From SMWC01 sp963581225 (lineage in GTDB: Bacteria; Pseudomonadota; Gammaproteobacteria; Steroidobacterales; Rariloculaceae): a stretch of DNA of 40,869 bases. The translations under genes were made by a program, and so were the position numbers. Location: NCBI GenBank assembly GCA_963581225.1, contig CAUZMW010000004.1, forward strand, positions 1 through 40,869, given 5' to 3'. Shown here piece after piece: positions 7,205 to 16,037 of the stretch. Numbering within the stretch: the first letter of the stretch is position 1; every line of letters starts with the position of its first letter. A model generated the notes under the pieces. It did no database searches and was not told where the DNA came from. It saw nothing but the letters and a program-made list of their open reading frames with translations.

Positions 7205-8173
7205 ATGCCCCTAAAGACCAGCAAGTACATCTGGCATGACGGTGAATTGGTCCCGTGGGAAGACGCTACGGTGCACGTGCTGACCCACGCGTTGCACTAC
7301 GGTTCGTCCGTGTTCGAAGGCATTCGTGTCTACAAGAGCCCGGCCGGACCCGTCGGCTTTCGTCTCACGGATCATATTCGACGCATGTTCAATTCGGCCA
7401 AGGTTTATTACATGGATATCCCGTATACGCCCGACGTGCTCGTGGCCGCCTGTAAGGATGTCGTATTGAAGAATGGTTTGGACGATGGCGCCTATATCCG
7501 CCCGCTTGCGTACCGAGGTTATGGCGAGATGGGTGTCGCAGGAGATCCCGACGCACCGGCGAATTGCTCTATCGCCGCGTGGGAGTGGGGCTCTTATCTG
7601 GGTGACGGCGGCCTTGAGAACGGCGTCGATGTCTGCATCTCGTCGTGGCAGCGGATGGCGCCAAACACCGTGCCGGCACTGGCGAAGGCCGGTGGTAACT
7701 ATCTTTCCAGTATTCTCGTGACACTGGAGGCGCGCCGCCTGGGATTCGCGGAAGGGATCGCGCTTAACACGGCGGGCTATGTCAGCGAGGGTGCCGGCGA
7801 GAACTTATTTCTCGTCCAGGATGGTGTGCTCTATACGCCGCCGGTTTCGGCCTCGATCCTCGCGGGCCTGACCCGCAATACCGTTCTCGCGCTGGCCGGG
7901 ACGATGGGACTGACGGTTCTCGAGCAGAACATCCCGCGCGAGATGCTCTACATCGCCGATGAGGTCTTTCTTACCGGCAGCGCGGCTGAGATTACGCCGG
8001 TGCGGTCCGTGGATAAGATCACGGTTGGCAGCGGCAGTCGCGGCCCGGTCACGGCTGGTCTGCAGGAAAAATTCTTCGGTCTGTTCGATGGTTCAACACC
8101 CGATCAGTGGGGTTGGCTGGAACCGATCGACGCAGGTGGCGACGGTCAAGCGGACCGGACGCTCGCCGTCTGA
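7205..8173 (+). CDS. ilvE: Branched-chain amino acid aminotransferase
   Basis: 322 residues of the fold-type IV PLP family. It makes the last transamination step to leucine, valine and isoleucine with glutamate as donor. The N-terminal block has HALHYGSSVFEGIRVY (28-43), PLP Lys161 lies in LAKAGGNYLSS, and GYVSEGAGENLF contains Glu195, which holds the pyridine nitrogen. The gene ends with TGA at 8171-8173, directly touching the leuC translation region. An ilvE inside a leu operon is uncommon in enterics but makes the operon cover both the start and end of the leucine branch. Confidence 0.95.
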   Translation: MPLKTSKYIWHDGELVPWEDATVHVLTHALHYGSSVFEGIRVYKSPAGPVGFRLTDHIRRMFNSAKVYYMDIPYTPDVLVAACKDVVLKNGLDDGAYIRPLAYRGYGEMGVAGDPDAPANCSIAAWEWGSYLGDGGLENGVDVCISSWQRMAPNTVPALAKAGGNYLSSILVTLEARRLGFAEGIALNTAGYVSEGAGENLFLVQDGVLYTPPVSASILAGLTRNTVLALAGTMGLTVLEQNIPREMLYIADEVFLTGSAAEITPVRSVDKITVGSGSRGPVTAGLQEKFFGLFDGSTPDQWGWLEPIDAGGDGQADRTLAV

Positions 8174-8185
8174 ATGGAGAGACAA

Positions 8186-9592
8186 ATGATGAGATCCTTG
8201 TTCGAGAAAGTGTGGGACCAGCATGTGGTCGTAGCGGAGACAGATGAGACGCCCGCGATACTGTATATCGATCTGCATCTCGTTCATGAGGTGACGTCGC
8301 CGCAGGCGTTCAATCTACTCCGCGAAGTTGGACTGCCGGTCAGACGGCCCGAGCAGACGCTTGCGACGATGGATCATTCCACGCCGACTACGCCCGTGAG
8401 TTCGCTTGCCGATCTCGCCGTAGTCAGCGATACGCCCGCGACTCGACAACTCGTGCAGATGGAGAAGAACTGCAACGACTTCGGTATCAAGCTGCGCGGC
8501 TTCTCGAGCCCCGAGCGCGGTATTGTGCATATCATCGGGCCGGAACTCGGGGCGACGCAACCCGGCAGGACGATCGTCTGTGGAGACTCTCACACGAGTA
8601 CCCACGGTGCGTTTGGCGCGTTGGCGTTCGGTATTGGCACGACCGAGGTCGGCCATGTGCTGGCAACACAGTGCATGTTGCAGCGGCGGCCGAAGACCTT
8701 TGCGGTGAATCTGGAGGGCAGCCTGTCCGCCGGCGTCACGGCTAAAGACATCGTGTTGAGCGTCATCGGCAAGACCGGCGTCGACGGTGGTACGGCCCAC
8801 GCGATCGAGTATCGCGGTTCGGCTGTGGGAGCACTGTCGATGGAACAGCGCATGACGATCTGCAATATGGCGATCGAGGGCGGGGCGAGAGCCGGGATGT
8901 TTGCGCCGGACGATACAACCTACGAATATCTGGCCGGCCGACAATACGCGCCGTCAGGAGCAGATTGGGATCGTGCGCTCGCCGAGTGGCGACAGCTGCC
9001 CAGCGACCCCGATGCACGCTTCGATAAGCAAGTCACGCTGGATGTGACGACGATGACGCCGATGGTGACCTTCGGTACGAATCCCGGGATGGTGATTTCG
9101 ATCGATGACCCGATCCCCTCCCCGGCAGGAAACGATAAGGCGTTTGCCAAGGCTCTGAACTACATGCAACTCGAGTCCGGTAAACCTCTGTCCGGCACGC
9201 CGGTGGACGTGGTATTCCTCGGCAGTTGCACCAACTCACGGCTCAGCGATCTACAGGACGCCGCCGGGCTACTCGACGGACGTCGGATCGCAGCGAACGT
9301 TCGCATGCTCGTCGTGCCGGGATCGCAGCAAATCAAAGTCGATGCCGAGGCGCGCGGCCTGGACGAAATCTTCAAGGCCGCCGGCGCGGAATGGCGTGAG
9401 CCCGGCTGCTCGATGTGTTTGGCCATGAACGGTGACTCTGTGCCGACCGGCAAGCTAGCCGTGAGTACAAGTAACCGCAACTTCGAAGGCCGACAGGGCC
9501 CCGGCGCGCGAACCGTTCTCGCGAGCCCGTTAACCGCTGCCGCTTCGGCGCTGACGGGGACCGTCAGCGACCCCAGACAATTTTTGGATTAA
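8186..9592 (+). CDS. leuC: 3-isopropylmalate dehydratase, large subunit
   Basis: About 468 residues. Two adjacent ATGs (8186 and 8189) are preceded by GGAGAG (8176-8181); the ATG at 8174 contains that site and is less likely. With LeuD it isomerises 2-isopropylmalate to 3-isopropylmalate through a [4Fe-4S] cluster. The three cluster cysteines are visible as GSCTNSR (Cys348 from the start used) and PGCSMCLAMN (Cys408 and Cys411), as in the E. coli protein. CGDSHTSTHGAFGA is also present. leuD starts 5 bases after the stop. Confidence 0.96.
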   Translation: MMRSLFEKVWDQHVVVAETDETPAILYIDLHLVHEVTSPQAFNLLREVGLPVRRPEQTLATMDHSTPTTPVSSLADLAVVSDTPATRQLVQMEKNCNDFGIKLRGFSSPERGIVHIIGPELGATQPGRTIVCGDSHTSTHGAFGALAFGIGTTEVGHVLATQCMLQRRPKTFAVNLEGSLSAGVTAKDIVLSVIGKTGVDGGTAHAIEYRGSAVGALSMEQRMTICNMAIEGGARAGMFAPDDTTYEYLAGRQYAPSGADWDRALAEWRQLPSDPDARFDKQVTLDVTTMTPMVTFGTNPGMVISIDDPIPSPAGNDKAFAKALNYMQLESGKPLSGTPVDVVFLGSCTNSRLSDLQDAAGLLDGRRIAANVRMLVVPGSQQIKVDAEARGLDEIFKAAGAEWREPGCSMCLAMNGDSVPTGKLAVSTSNRNFEGRQGPGARTVLASPLTAAASALTGTVSDPRQFLD

Positions 9593-9597
9593 ACGCT

Positions 9598-10173
9598 ATG
9601 GACGCTGTAACGAAAATTACTGCTCGAACCGCCGTTCTTCCGTTGGATGACATCGACACGGACCAGATCATTCCTGCTCGATACCTGACGACAACGGTCA
9701 GGGAAGGACTCGGGCAGCATCTGTTCACGGATTGGCGGTACAACGCCGACGGGTCGGAGGTCGCCGATTTCATTCTTAATCAGCCGGAATCGGGAGGCGC
9801 TACGATACTGGTAGCCGGCCGCAATTTCGGTTGTGGTTCCTCCCGCGAGCATGCGCCGTGGGCCTTACTGGACTACGGATTCCAGGTCGTTATCAGTACC
9901 GAGATTGCCGACATTTTCTTTCACAACTCATTAAAAAACGGTTTCATACCCGTCATCGTGAACGATGAGATACATCGCTGGCTTCTCGATCACCCGGGTG
10001 TTGAGGTCTGTGTGGATATCGATACGCTCGCGCTGACGATTCCGGAGCATGAGCCGATCCCCTTCAATATCGATCGCTTTGCTCGTTACTGTCTGTTAAA
10101 CGGCGTCGATCAACTTGGTTTCCTGCGCGAGCACAACGACGCCATAGACGCTTACGAAACCCGAACTCGATGA
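9598..10173 (+). CDS. leuD: 3-isopropylmalate dehydratase, small subunit
   Basis: 191 residues, slightly under the enteric length of about 200. It supplies the swivelling domain that completes the LeuC active site. The signature LDDIDTDQIIPARYL (about 17-31) and NFGCGSSREHAPWAL are both present. The stop overlaps the leuB start as ATGA (10170-10173), indicating coupled translation of leuD and leuB. Confidence 0.96.
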   Translation: MDAVTKITARTAVLPLDDIDTDQIIPARYLTTTVREGLGQHLFTDWRYNADGSEVADFILNQPESGGATILVAGRNFGCGSSREHAPWALLDYGFQVVISTEIADIFFHNSLKNGFIPVIVNDEIHRWLLDHPGVEVCVDIDTLALTIPEHEPIPFNIDRFARYCLLNGVDQLGFLREHNDAIDAYETRTR

Positions 10174-11237
10174 GTTCTGCCGTCGTTGTCCTGCCGGGAG
10201 ACGGTATCGGGCCCGAAGTCACCGCCCAGGCGACTCGAGTTCTCGAGGCCGTAGCAGAGAAACTCGGATTCAGCCTGGAGATCCGTGAAGCGCTTCTCGG
10301 TGGTGCGGCATTCGACGCTGTCGGACAGCCCCTGCCAGAAGAGACGCTTGCTCTGTGTCGCGATGCCGATGCGATCTTTCTCGGCGCCGTCGGCGGGCCG
10401 CAATGGGATGACATCGCGGTCGAACTGCGCCCTGAGCAAGGGTTGCTCGGTCTGCGCCAGGCGCTAGGTCTGTTCGCGAACTTAAGGCCGGTTAAGACCC
10501 ATCCGGAACTGGTCGCCGCGTCGCCACTGCGCCCCGAGCGGCTTGCCGGTGTGGATATCATCATCGTCCGCGAGCTGACCGGCGGGATCTACTTCGGCAA
10601 GCGCGGCCGGACCGAGACAACCGCATTCGACACCTGCGAGTATTCGGTAGCGGAAATCGAGCGTATCTGTCGTGTCGCGGGACGCCTGGCTCAGGAACGG
10701 CGGCAGAAAGTGACGTCGGTCGACAAGGCGAATGTGCTGGATACCTCACGACTGTGGCGTGAGACTGCGACCCGCGTCTTCACGACCGAATTTCCCGAAG
10801 TTCAACTCGAGCACCTTTATATCGACGCTGCCACGATGCACTTGCTGAGTCGCCCGGCAGACTTCGATGTCATGGTGATGGACAACATGTTCGGCGATAT
10901 CCTCACGGATGAGGCATCGATGCTGGCCGGCTCTCTGGGCGTACTACCGTCCGCGTCCTTGAGCGCCTCGGGCCCCGGGCTTTTCGAACCGATTCACGGC
11001 TCGGCCCCCGATATCGCTGGCCGCGACGTGGCCAATCCGTGTGGCGCGATTCTCAGTATCGCGATGTTACTAAGGCATTCCCTGGCGCTTCCCGAGGCCG
11101 CCGATGCCGTGGAGCTTGCCGTGCGCAGCGCGCTGAAAGCCGGTGTCCGGACGGCCGACCTGGCCGCGACGGGCGGCGATCAGCCCGTCGGCACCGCTGG
11201 CTTCGGCGAGGCGGTCCTCCGTCATCTCTCAATCTGA
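10170..11237 (+). CDS. leuB: 3-isopropylmalate dehydrogenase
   Basis: 355 residues. It oxidises and decarboxylates 3-isopropylmalate to 2-oxoisocaproate with NAD+ and Mg2+. Family motifs include VVLPGDGIGPEV near the N-terminus, TGGIYFGKRG, the dehydrogenase signature around NMFGDILTDEAS with its metal-binding Asp residues, and the nucleotide region EPIHGSAPDIAG. It is the last gene of the ilv-leu run. Only 24 bases separate its stop from the -35 box of the his promoter and no terminator is seen, so read-through into the his genes is possible. Confidence 0.97.
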   Translation: MSSAVVVLPGDGIGPEVTAQATRVLEAVAEKLGFSLEIREALLGGAAFDAVGQPLPEETLALCRDADAIFLGAVGGPQWDDIAVELRPEQGLLGLRQALGLFANLRPVKTHPELVAASPLRPERLAGVDIIIVRELTGGIYFGKRGRTETTAFDTCEYSVAEIERICRVAGRLAQERRQKVTSVDKANVLDTSRLWRETATRVFTTEFPEVQLEHLYIDAATMHLLSRPADFDVMVMDNMFGDILTDEASMLAGSLGVLPSASLSASGPGLFEPIHGSAPDIAGRDVANPCGAILSIAMLLRHSLALPEAADAVELAVRSALKAGVRTADLAATGGDQPVGTAGFGEAVLRHLSI

Positions 11238-11261
11238 CTAGCACGCTGCTGATCGACGTCC

Positions 11262-11288
11262 TTGACGTTCGCGCGCGCGTGATATAAT
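11262..11288 (+). promoter_or_regulatory. Promoter of the hisR-his operon
   Basis: TTGACG (11262-11267) and a perfect TATAAT (11283-11288) are separated by 15 bases. An alternative TAATAT at 11285 gives 17. The spacer is an alternating GC run. Transcription would start near 11295, inside the first of two operator-like repeats. Confidence 0.7.
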
Positions 11289-11290
11289 AT

Positions 11291-11321
11291 ACTAATACGT
11301 TAGTACATTAATACGTTATTA
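11291..11321. promoter_or_regulatory. Tandem operator for a TrpR-family repressor
   Basis: The decamer TAATACGTTA occurs twice (11293-11302 and 11309-11318), 16 bases apart. Each lies in an inverted repeat: ACTAA-N4-TTAGT (11291-11304) and TAATA-CGT-TATTA (11309-11321). The first copy, with its flank TTAGTAC, resembles the E. coli TrpR operator (ACTAGT half-sites). Lying over the transcript start of a gene for a TrpR-family protein, it is the likely autoregulatory and his-operon operator. Confidence 0.7.
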
Positions 11322-11328
11322 GCAGACG

Positions 11329-11640
11329 ATGAAACTTCACCGCGGAATGACGGAGCAACAGGCAGCTGCAGCCGAAACCGGGTTGTACCAGGCAATTCTG
11401 AGTCTTCGCAGTGAGGAGGAATGCCGTCAATTTTTCACAGATCTATGCACCCCGGCCGAGCTCGAGGCGCTCGTAGATCGTTGGGCGGTCGTAGCCTATC
11501 TCAATGACGGACTTCCCTACCGACAGATTCATGCTCTAACCGGTGTGTCTGTGACAACCATCGGCCGCGTGGCTCGTTTCCTGACCGCCGGAAACGGCGG
11601 TTATAGCACCGCCTTAGAGCGGATCAACTCACCCAGATAG
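11329..11640 (+). CDS. hisR: TrpR/YerC-YecD family regulator, probable his operon repressor
   Basis: 103 residues, the size of TrpR. It is all-helical in outline, with a helix-turn-helix at about 62-84 (LPYRQIHALTGVSVTTIGRV) that matches the TrpR/YerC reading head. It is the first gene of the his run, 11 bases before hisG, and sits directly behind tandem operator-like repeats. I recall TrpR-family regulators being predicted for his operons in Xanthomonadales and named HisR; the symbol follows that memory. The corepressor is presumably histidine, which I infer from context. The Shine-Dalgarno is poor, so a start at Met7 (11347) is possible. YerC-type proteins elsewhere have no proven target. 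Confidence 0.75.
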   Translation: MKLHRGMTEQQAAAAETGLYQAILSLRSEEECRQFFTDLCTPAELEALVDRWAVVAYLNDGLPYRQIHALTGVSVTTIGRVARFLTAGNGGYSTALERINSPR

Positions 11641-11651
11641 AGATTAAGGCA

Positions 11652-12554
11652 ATGCAACAACCGTCCGCACGGATCAAGATAGCCGTGCAGAAATCCGGTC
11701 GCCTGGCCGAGCACTCGATAGAGTTACTGACTCGTTGCGGATTGAGCTATTCGAGAGGCCGCGATCAGCTCATCTGTTACGGCGAGAATATGCCCGTCGA
11801 TGTGTTGCTGGTTCGTGACGACGATATCCCTAACCTGGTGCAGGAAGATGTCTGCGATCTCGGTATTGTGGGATTGAATGTCATCGAGGAATGCCGACTC
11901 GGCATCGAGGCGAGCGGCGCAACGTCGCTGTTTAGAAAGGTTAACTTACTGGACTTCGGTCACTGTCGCCTGTCCTTCGGCGTTCCCGACGGTACAAGTT
12001 TCGATGGCCCGGAATCTTTGGCCGGCAAGCGAATCGCGACCAGTTACCCGCGAATCGTCACGGACTATCTGCAGCGCGAAAACGTCGCTGCGACTGTCGT
12101 CGAGTTCGCCGGAGCAGTTGAAATTGCGCCGAGCCTCGGTAAAGCGGACATGATCTGCGATCTAGTCTCCAGCGGCTCAACGATGCGAGCCCACCAGCTC
12201 TATGAAGCTCAGACGATTCTCGAGAGCCGTGCCGCGCTGATTCAGACGCCTGTCCAGGTTCCCGATGAAAAGGCCGCGTGGATCGATCGCTTATTGCAAC
12301 GCGTGGAGGGCGTACAACAGGTCCGCGAGAGCAAGTACATCATGTTGCACGCGCCACGATCGGCGTTGAAAGCAATACGTGCGCTGCTTCCCGGTAGCGA
12401 GGCGCCGACGATCATGCCGCTCGAGGGCCGTGACGACATCGTCGCTATGCACGCTGTCTGCCGCGAGAACGTCTTTTGGGAAACACTGGAGCAACTCAAG
12501 GAAGCGGGCGCGAGTTCGATTCTTGTCTTGCCCGTCGAGAAAATGCTGGCCTAG
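11652..12554 (+). CDS. hisG: ATP phosphoribosyltransferase, long form
   Basis: 300 residues, the long form with a C-terminal ACT-like regulatory domain (about 225-300), so it works without HisZ and should be feedback-inhibited by histidine. It joins ATP and PRPP in the first step of histidine synthesis. Recognisable stretches are RIKIAVQKSGRLAEHSIELL near the start and the PRPP-binding DLVSSGSTMRAHQL. It is preceded by AAGGC and follows the regulator gene closely. Confidence 0.97.
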   Translation: MQQPSARIKIAVQKSGRLAEHSIELLTRCGLSYSRGRDQLICYGENMPVDVLLVRDDDIPNLVQEDVCDLGIVGLNVIEECRLGIEASGATSLFRKVNLLDFGHCRLSFGVPDGTSFDGPESLAGKRIATSYPRIVTDYLQRENVAATVVEFAGAVEIAPSLGKADMICDLVSSGSTMRAHQLYEAQTILESRAALIQTPVQVPDEKAAWIDRLLQRVEGVQQVRESKYIMLHAPRSALKAIRALLPGSEAPTIMPLEGRDDIVAMHAVCRENVFWETLEQLKEAGASSILVLPVEKMLA

Positions 12555-12563
12555 CAACAGCTC

Positions 12564-13886
12564 ATGAAACAGGTCGTCTGGCAAGAACTGGATTCCGACG
12601 CACGCGAAGCGCTGCTTCGCCGGCCTGCGCTTGTTCAGGATGAACGCTTACAGACCGAGGTTGCGCGAATCCTGGATCGAGTCCGGCAGCACGGCGACCT
12701 GGCATTGATGGAGCTGACCCGGGAACTGGATGGGCTTGAGATTTCGGCTTTGGAGGTGACCGACGACGAGTTCGTCGCCGCCGAGGACGGGTTGAACTCA
12801 CGCCAACGCGAAGCCCTGGCAGCGGCAGCGGCCAACATCAGGGCCTTCCACGAGGCGCAGTTACCGCAGCCGGTGGTCGTGGAGACCGTGCCCGGCGTCG
12901 TTTGCGAGCGAGTGTCTCGTCCGATACGGAGCGTCGGGCTCTACGTGCCGGCTGGAAGTGCACCCCTTCCCTCCACTGCTCTGATGCTCGCCATTCCAGC
13001 TGCTCTGGCCGGTTGCCAGACGCGGCTGCTGTGTACGCCACCACAGGCCGATGGCGGTGCGGATCCCGCCATTCTCGTCGCCGCACGATCGTGCGGTATT
13101 CACCGGGTCTTCAAACTGGGCGGTGCGCAGGCTATTGCGGCGATGGCTTTCGGCACGGAGACCGTGCCGAAGGTGGAGAAGGTATTCGGCCCCGGCAACT
13201 CATGGGTTACGGCCGCGAAAGCCCAGGTTGCCCAGGACCCGTCCGGCGCCGCACGCGATATGCCCGCAGGGCCGTCCGAGGTTCTCGTCATCGCCGATGA
13301 CGCGGCGAATCCAGCGTTTGTCGCCGCCGATCTCCTCTCGCAAGCCGAGCACGGGCCAGACTCGCAAGTCATCCTCGTTACGACGAATGCGCCCGTCCGT
13401 GCGGCCGTGATGGAGGAGTTAGCCGCGCAGCGGGCGACCCTGTCACGACGCGATATCGTCGCGCAGTCGCTCGAGTCGTCTTGCGCCATCCTCGTCGAGG
13501 ATCTCGATACGGCCGTACAGGTCGCGAATCGGTACGCCCCTGAACACCTGATCCTGCAGATTGAAAATCCGCGTGCCGTTCTCGATGACATCCAAGCCGC
13601 CGGCTCCGTGTTCCTCGGGCGCTGGGCGCCCGAGACCGTCGGCGATTACTGTAGTGGTACGAATCACGTCCTGCCGACCTATGGTTTCGCGCGTTCCTAT
13701 TCGAGTTTGGGCGTCAACGATTTCTTGCGCTCGATGACAGTTCAGGAACTGACATCGGCGGGGTTGGCAGCCATCGGTCCGACGGCCGAGACGCTGGCGG
13801 CGATGGAGGGTCTAGACGCCCATGGCCGTGCTGTGCGGCGGCGCTTGGATTTTCTCGCGAGCCAAGACGCCGAGAGCCTTTCGTGA
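12564..13886 (+). CDS. hisD: Histidinol dehydrogenase
   Basis: 440 residues. It catalyses the last two oxidations, from histidinol to histidine, with NAD+ and zinc. Family motifs are FKLGGAQAIAAMAFGTETVP, FGPGNSWVTAAK, AEHGPDSQVILVT and GDYCSGTNHVLPT. The start is the ATG at 12564, 9 bases after hisG. The stop overlaps the hisC GTG start (GTGA at 13883-13886). Confidence 0.97.
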   Translation: MKQVVWQELDSDAREALLRRPALVQDERLQTEVARILDRVRQHGDLALMELTRELDGLEISALEVTDDEFVAAEDGLNSRQREALAAAAANIRAFHEAQLPQPVVVETVPGVVCERVSRPIRSVGLYVPAGSAPLPSTALMLAIPAALAGCQTRLLCTPPQADGGADPAILVAARSCGIHRVFKLGGAQAIAAMAFGTETVPKVEKVFGPGNSWVTAAKAQVAQDPSGAARDMPAGPSEVLVIADDAANPAFVAADLLSQAEHGPDSQVILVTTNAPVRAAVMEELAAQRATLSRRDIVAQSLESSCAILVEDLDTAVQVANRYAPEHLILQIENPRAVLDDIQAAGSVFLGRWAPETVGDYCSGTNHVLPTYGFARSYSSLGVNDFLRSMTVQELTSAGLAAIGPTAETLAAMEGLDAHGRAVRRRLDFLASQDAESLS

Positions 13887-14974
13887 GCCGTCTGTTGAAG
13901 CTGGCACGTCCCGAGCTGACGAGCCTGCCACCTTATGTGCCGGGGGCTTACGAACCCGGGTTCATTCGTTTGAACGCGAACGAGTCGCCCTGGAAGGCGC
14001 CCGGCGATCCGACCGAGCGCGGCCTCAATATTTATCCGCCGCCACGCCCTGCTGCGATAACACAACGACTCAGCGAGCATTACGGCGTAGCGGCAAAGTC
14101 GCTTCTCGTGACACGCGGCACGAGTGAGGCCATCGACGTGCTGATTCGAGGGTTCTGCGCCGCGGGCCGCGATCAAGTCTTGATCTGTCCGCCGACATTC
14201 GACATGTACCGGCTCTACGCCGGTATCCAGGGCGCTGAAATTCTGCGCGTGCCGTTACTAAGGAGCGCCGACTCGAGCCGCGATTTCGCACTCGATGTTC
14301 CGGGCATCGTCGACAGGAGCAGTGAACGCACGAAGCTGATTTTTCTCTGCTCGCCCAACAATCCGACCGGACGGGTCATGGACCCTGCGGAAGTAGACAG
14401 GATCTGCCGTGCGGTCGAAGGCCGTTCACTGGTGGTTATCGATGAGGCTTATCAGGAGTTCTCCACAACACAGGGCTTTAGTGAATTGCAGGCGCGGCAT
14501 GAACACGTCGTGTTGCTGCGCACATTGTCCAAATTCGTGTCCTTGGCAGGTGTTCGTTGCGGCGCCTTGCTCGGTCAGCCGGAGTTGATCGAGTTCCTCG
14601 GAAAGGTGCTGCCGCCGTATACATTCCCGACGCCCTCGATCGAGCTGGTGGAAGCAGCGCTCACGACCGATTCCCTGCAGATTTCCGCGGAGCGCACGGC
14701 GCTGCTGCGCGCTGAACGAACGCGATTGGCGACGGCACTAACGGTCAGCCCGCTGGTCGTCAAAGTCTGGCCGAGCGACGCCAATTTCGTTCTGGTAGAG
14801 ACGACTGACGGCGAGAGGTTCACGAGTTCCGCCCGAAACGCCGGCATTCTGGTCAGGGTTTTTCCTGCCGATCCGGCGTTAACCGATTGTGTGCGGATAA
14901 CGGTCGGCAGACCGGAAGACAATGACCGGCTTCTGCAAGCCGTCTCGAGCAAGGAAATCACAGATGGCGACTAA
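13883..14974 (+). CDS. hisC: Histidinol-phosphate aminotransferase
   Basis: 363 residues of the class I/II PLP aminotransferases. It uses a GTG start overlapping the hisD stop. Motifs are LNANESPWKAPGD (30-42), CSPNNPTGRV (156-165), VVIDEAYQEF, and PLP Lys217 in LRTLSKFVSLAG. It transaminates imidazole-acetol phosphate to histidinol phosphate. Its last 11 bases overlap the start of hisB. Confidence 0.96.
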   Translation: MSRLLKLARPELTSLPPYVPGAYEPGFIRLNANESPWKAPGDPTERGLNIYPPPRPAAITQRLSEHYGVAAKSLLVTRGTSEAIDVLIRGFCAAGRDQVLICPPTFDMYRLYAGIQGAEILRVPLLRSADSSRDFALDVPGIVDRSSERTKLIFLCSPNNPTGRVMDPAEVDRICRAVEGRSLVVIDEAYQEFSTTQGFSELQARHEHVVLLRTLSKFVSLAGVRCGALLGQPELIEFLGKVLPPYTFPTPSIELVEAALTTDSLQISAERTALLRAERTRLATALTVSPLVVKVWPSDANFVLVETTDGERFTSSARNAGILVRVFPADPALTDCVRITVGRPEDNDRLLQAVSSKEITDGD

Positions 14975-16037
14975 GGTGTTGCTTGTTGATCGTGACGGCA
15001 CGTTGATAGAGGAACCGGGCGACGAGCAGGTCGACTCGACAGCCAAGGTTCGTTTGCTGCCAGGCGTGATTCCTGCGTTGCTGTCGCTGAAGGCTGCCGG
15101 CTACGAGTTCGTTATCGTTAGTAATCAGGATGGCCTGGGAACGGACTCGTTTCCGCAATCCGATTTCGATGCCGCGCACGCGCTTGTATTGCAGCTATTC
15201 AATTCGCAGGGCATCGAGTTTGCCGCCGAATTTTTCTGCCCTCACGTGATCGAGGACGGGTGCGCCTGCCGCAAACCGCGAGGGGGCCTCGTGCACGACT
15301 ATCTTGCGTCCTGCGATCTCGATAGGGAGAACTCGGCCGTCGTCGGCGATCGAGAGACGGATCTTGAGCTTGCCGCCAACCTCGGTCTGAGGGGTTTCAG
15401 AGTCAGTTGCGACGGTACGGCCGCGGAGACTTGGGCGGAAATCGCTCACGTGTTGTTGGACCGGCCGCGCCGCGCGACGGTGACGCGGCGTACGAATGAA
15501 ACGGCGATTCGCGTCGCGGTCGATCTCGACAGAGCGAGCACGCCGCAGGTACAGACAGGTATCGGTTTCTTCGACCACATGCTAGAGCAGCTTGGCAAAC
15601 ACGGCGGCTTCGGGCTACAGATCGAATGCGAAGGGGATCTCGAGGTCGATGAGCACCATACGGTGGAGGATGTAGCTTTGGCGCTCGGAGAAGCGCTGAA
15701 GAGCGCGTTGGGCGACAAGCGCGGCATTCAACGCTACGGCTTTCTGCTGCCGATGGACGAAGCCGCAGCACAGACCTCGATCGATCTGGGCGGTAGGCCG
15801 TATCTCGTGTTCGAAGGCGAGTTCACCAGAGATCGAGTGGGCGAGCTACCGACCGAATTGGTGCCCCATTTCTTTCGCTCGCTCAGCGAGACGCTCGGCG
15901 CCGCCGTTCATATCAGCGTTCAGGGAGACAACGCCCACCACATGGTCGAAGCGTGTTTCAAGGGCGTCGCACGAGCGCTGCGGCAGGCGTTCGTTCGTGA
16001 AGGTAACGAAATGCCATCGACCAAAGGCGTTTTATGA
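14964..16037 (+). CDS. hisB: Bifunctional histidinol-phosphatase / imidazoleglycerol-phosphate dehydratase
   Basis: 357 residues from the ATG at 14964 (AAGGA 8 bases upstream). A longer frame from 14922 would only read through hisC. The N-terminal HAD phosphatase (1-165) has VDRDGT with Asp9 and Asp11 and a zinc loop CPHVIEDGCACRKPRGG. The C-terminal dehydratase (about 170-357) has FFDHMLEQLGKHGGF, DEHHTVEDVALALGEAL and NAHHMVEACFKG. This two-domain form is the Gammaproteobacterial arrangement; E. coli HisB has 355 residues. The stop overlaps the hisH start (ATGA). Confidence 0.97.
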   Translation: MATKVLLVDRDGTLIEEPGDEQVDSTAKVRLLPGVIPALLSLKAAGYEFVIVSNQDGLGTDSFPQSDFDAAHALVLQLFNSQGIEFAAEFFCPHVIEDGCACRKPRGGLVHDYLASCDLDRENSAVVGDRETDLELAANLGLRGFRVSCDGTAAETWAEIAHVLLDRPRRATVTRRTNETAIRVAVDLDRASTPQVQTGIGFFDHMLEQLGKHGGFGLQIECEGDLEVDEHHTVEDVALALGEALKSALGDKRGIQRYGFLLPMDEAAAQTSIDLGGRPYLVFEGEFTRDRVGELPTELVPHFFRSLSETLGAAVHISVQGDNAHHMVEACFKGVARALRQAFVREGNEMPSTKGVL

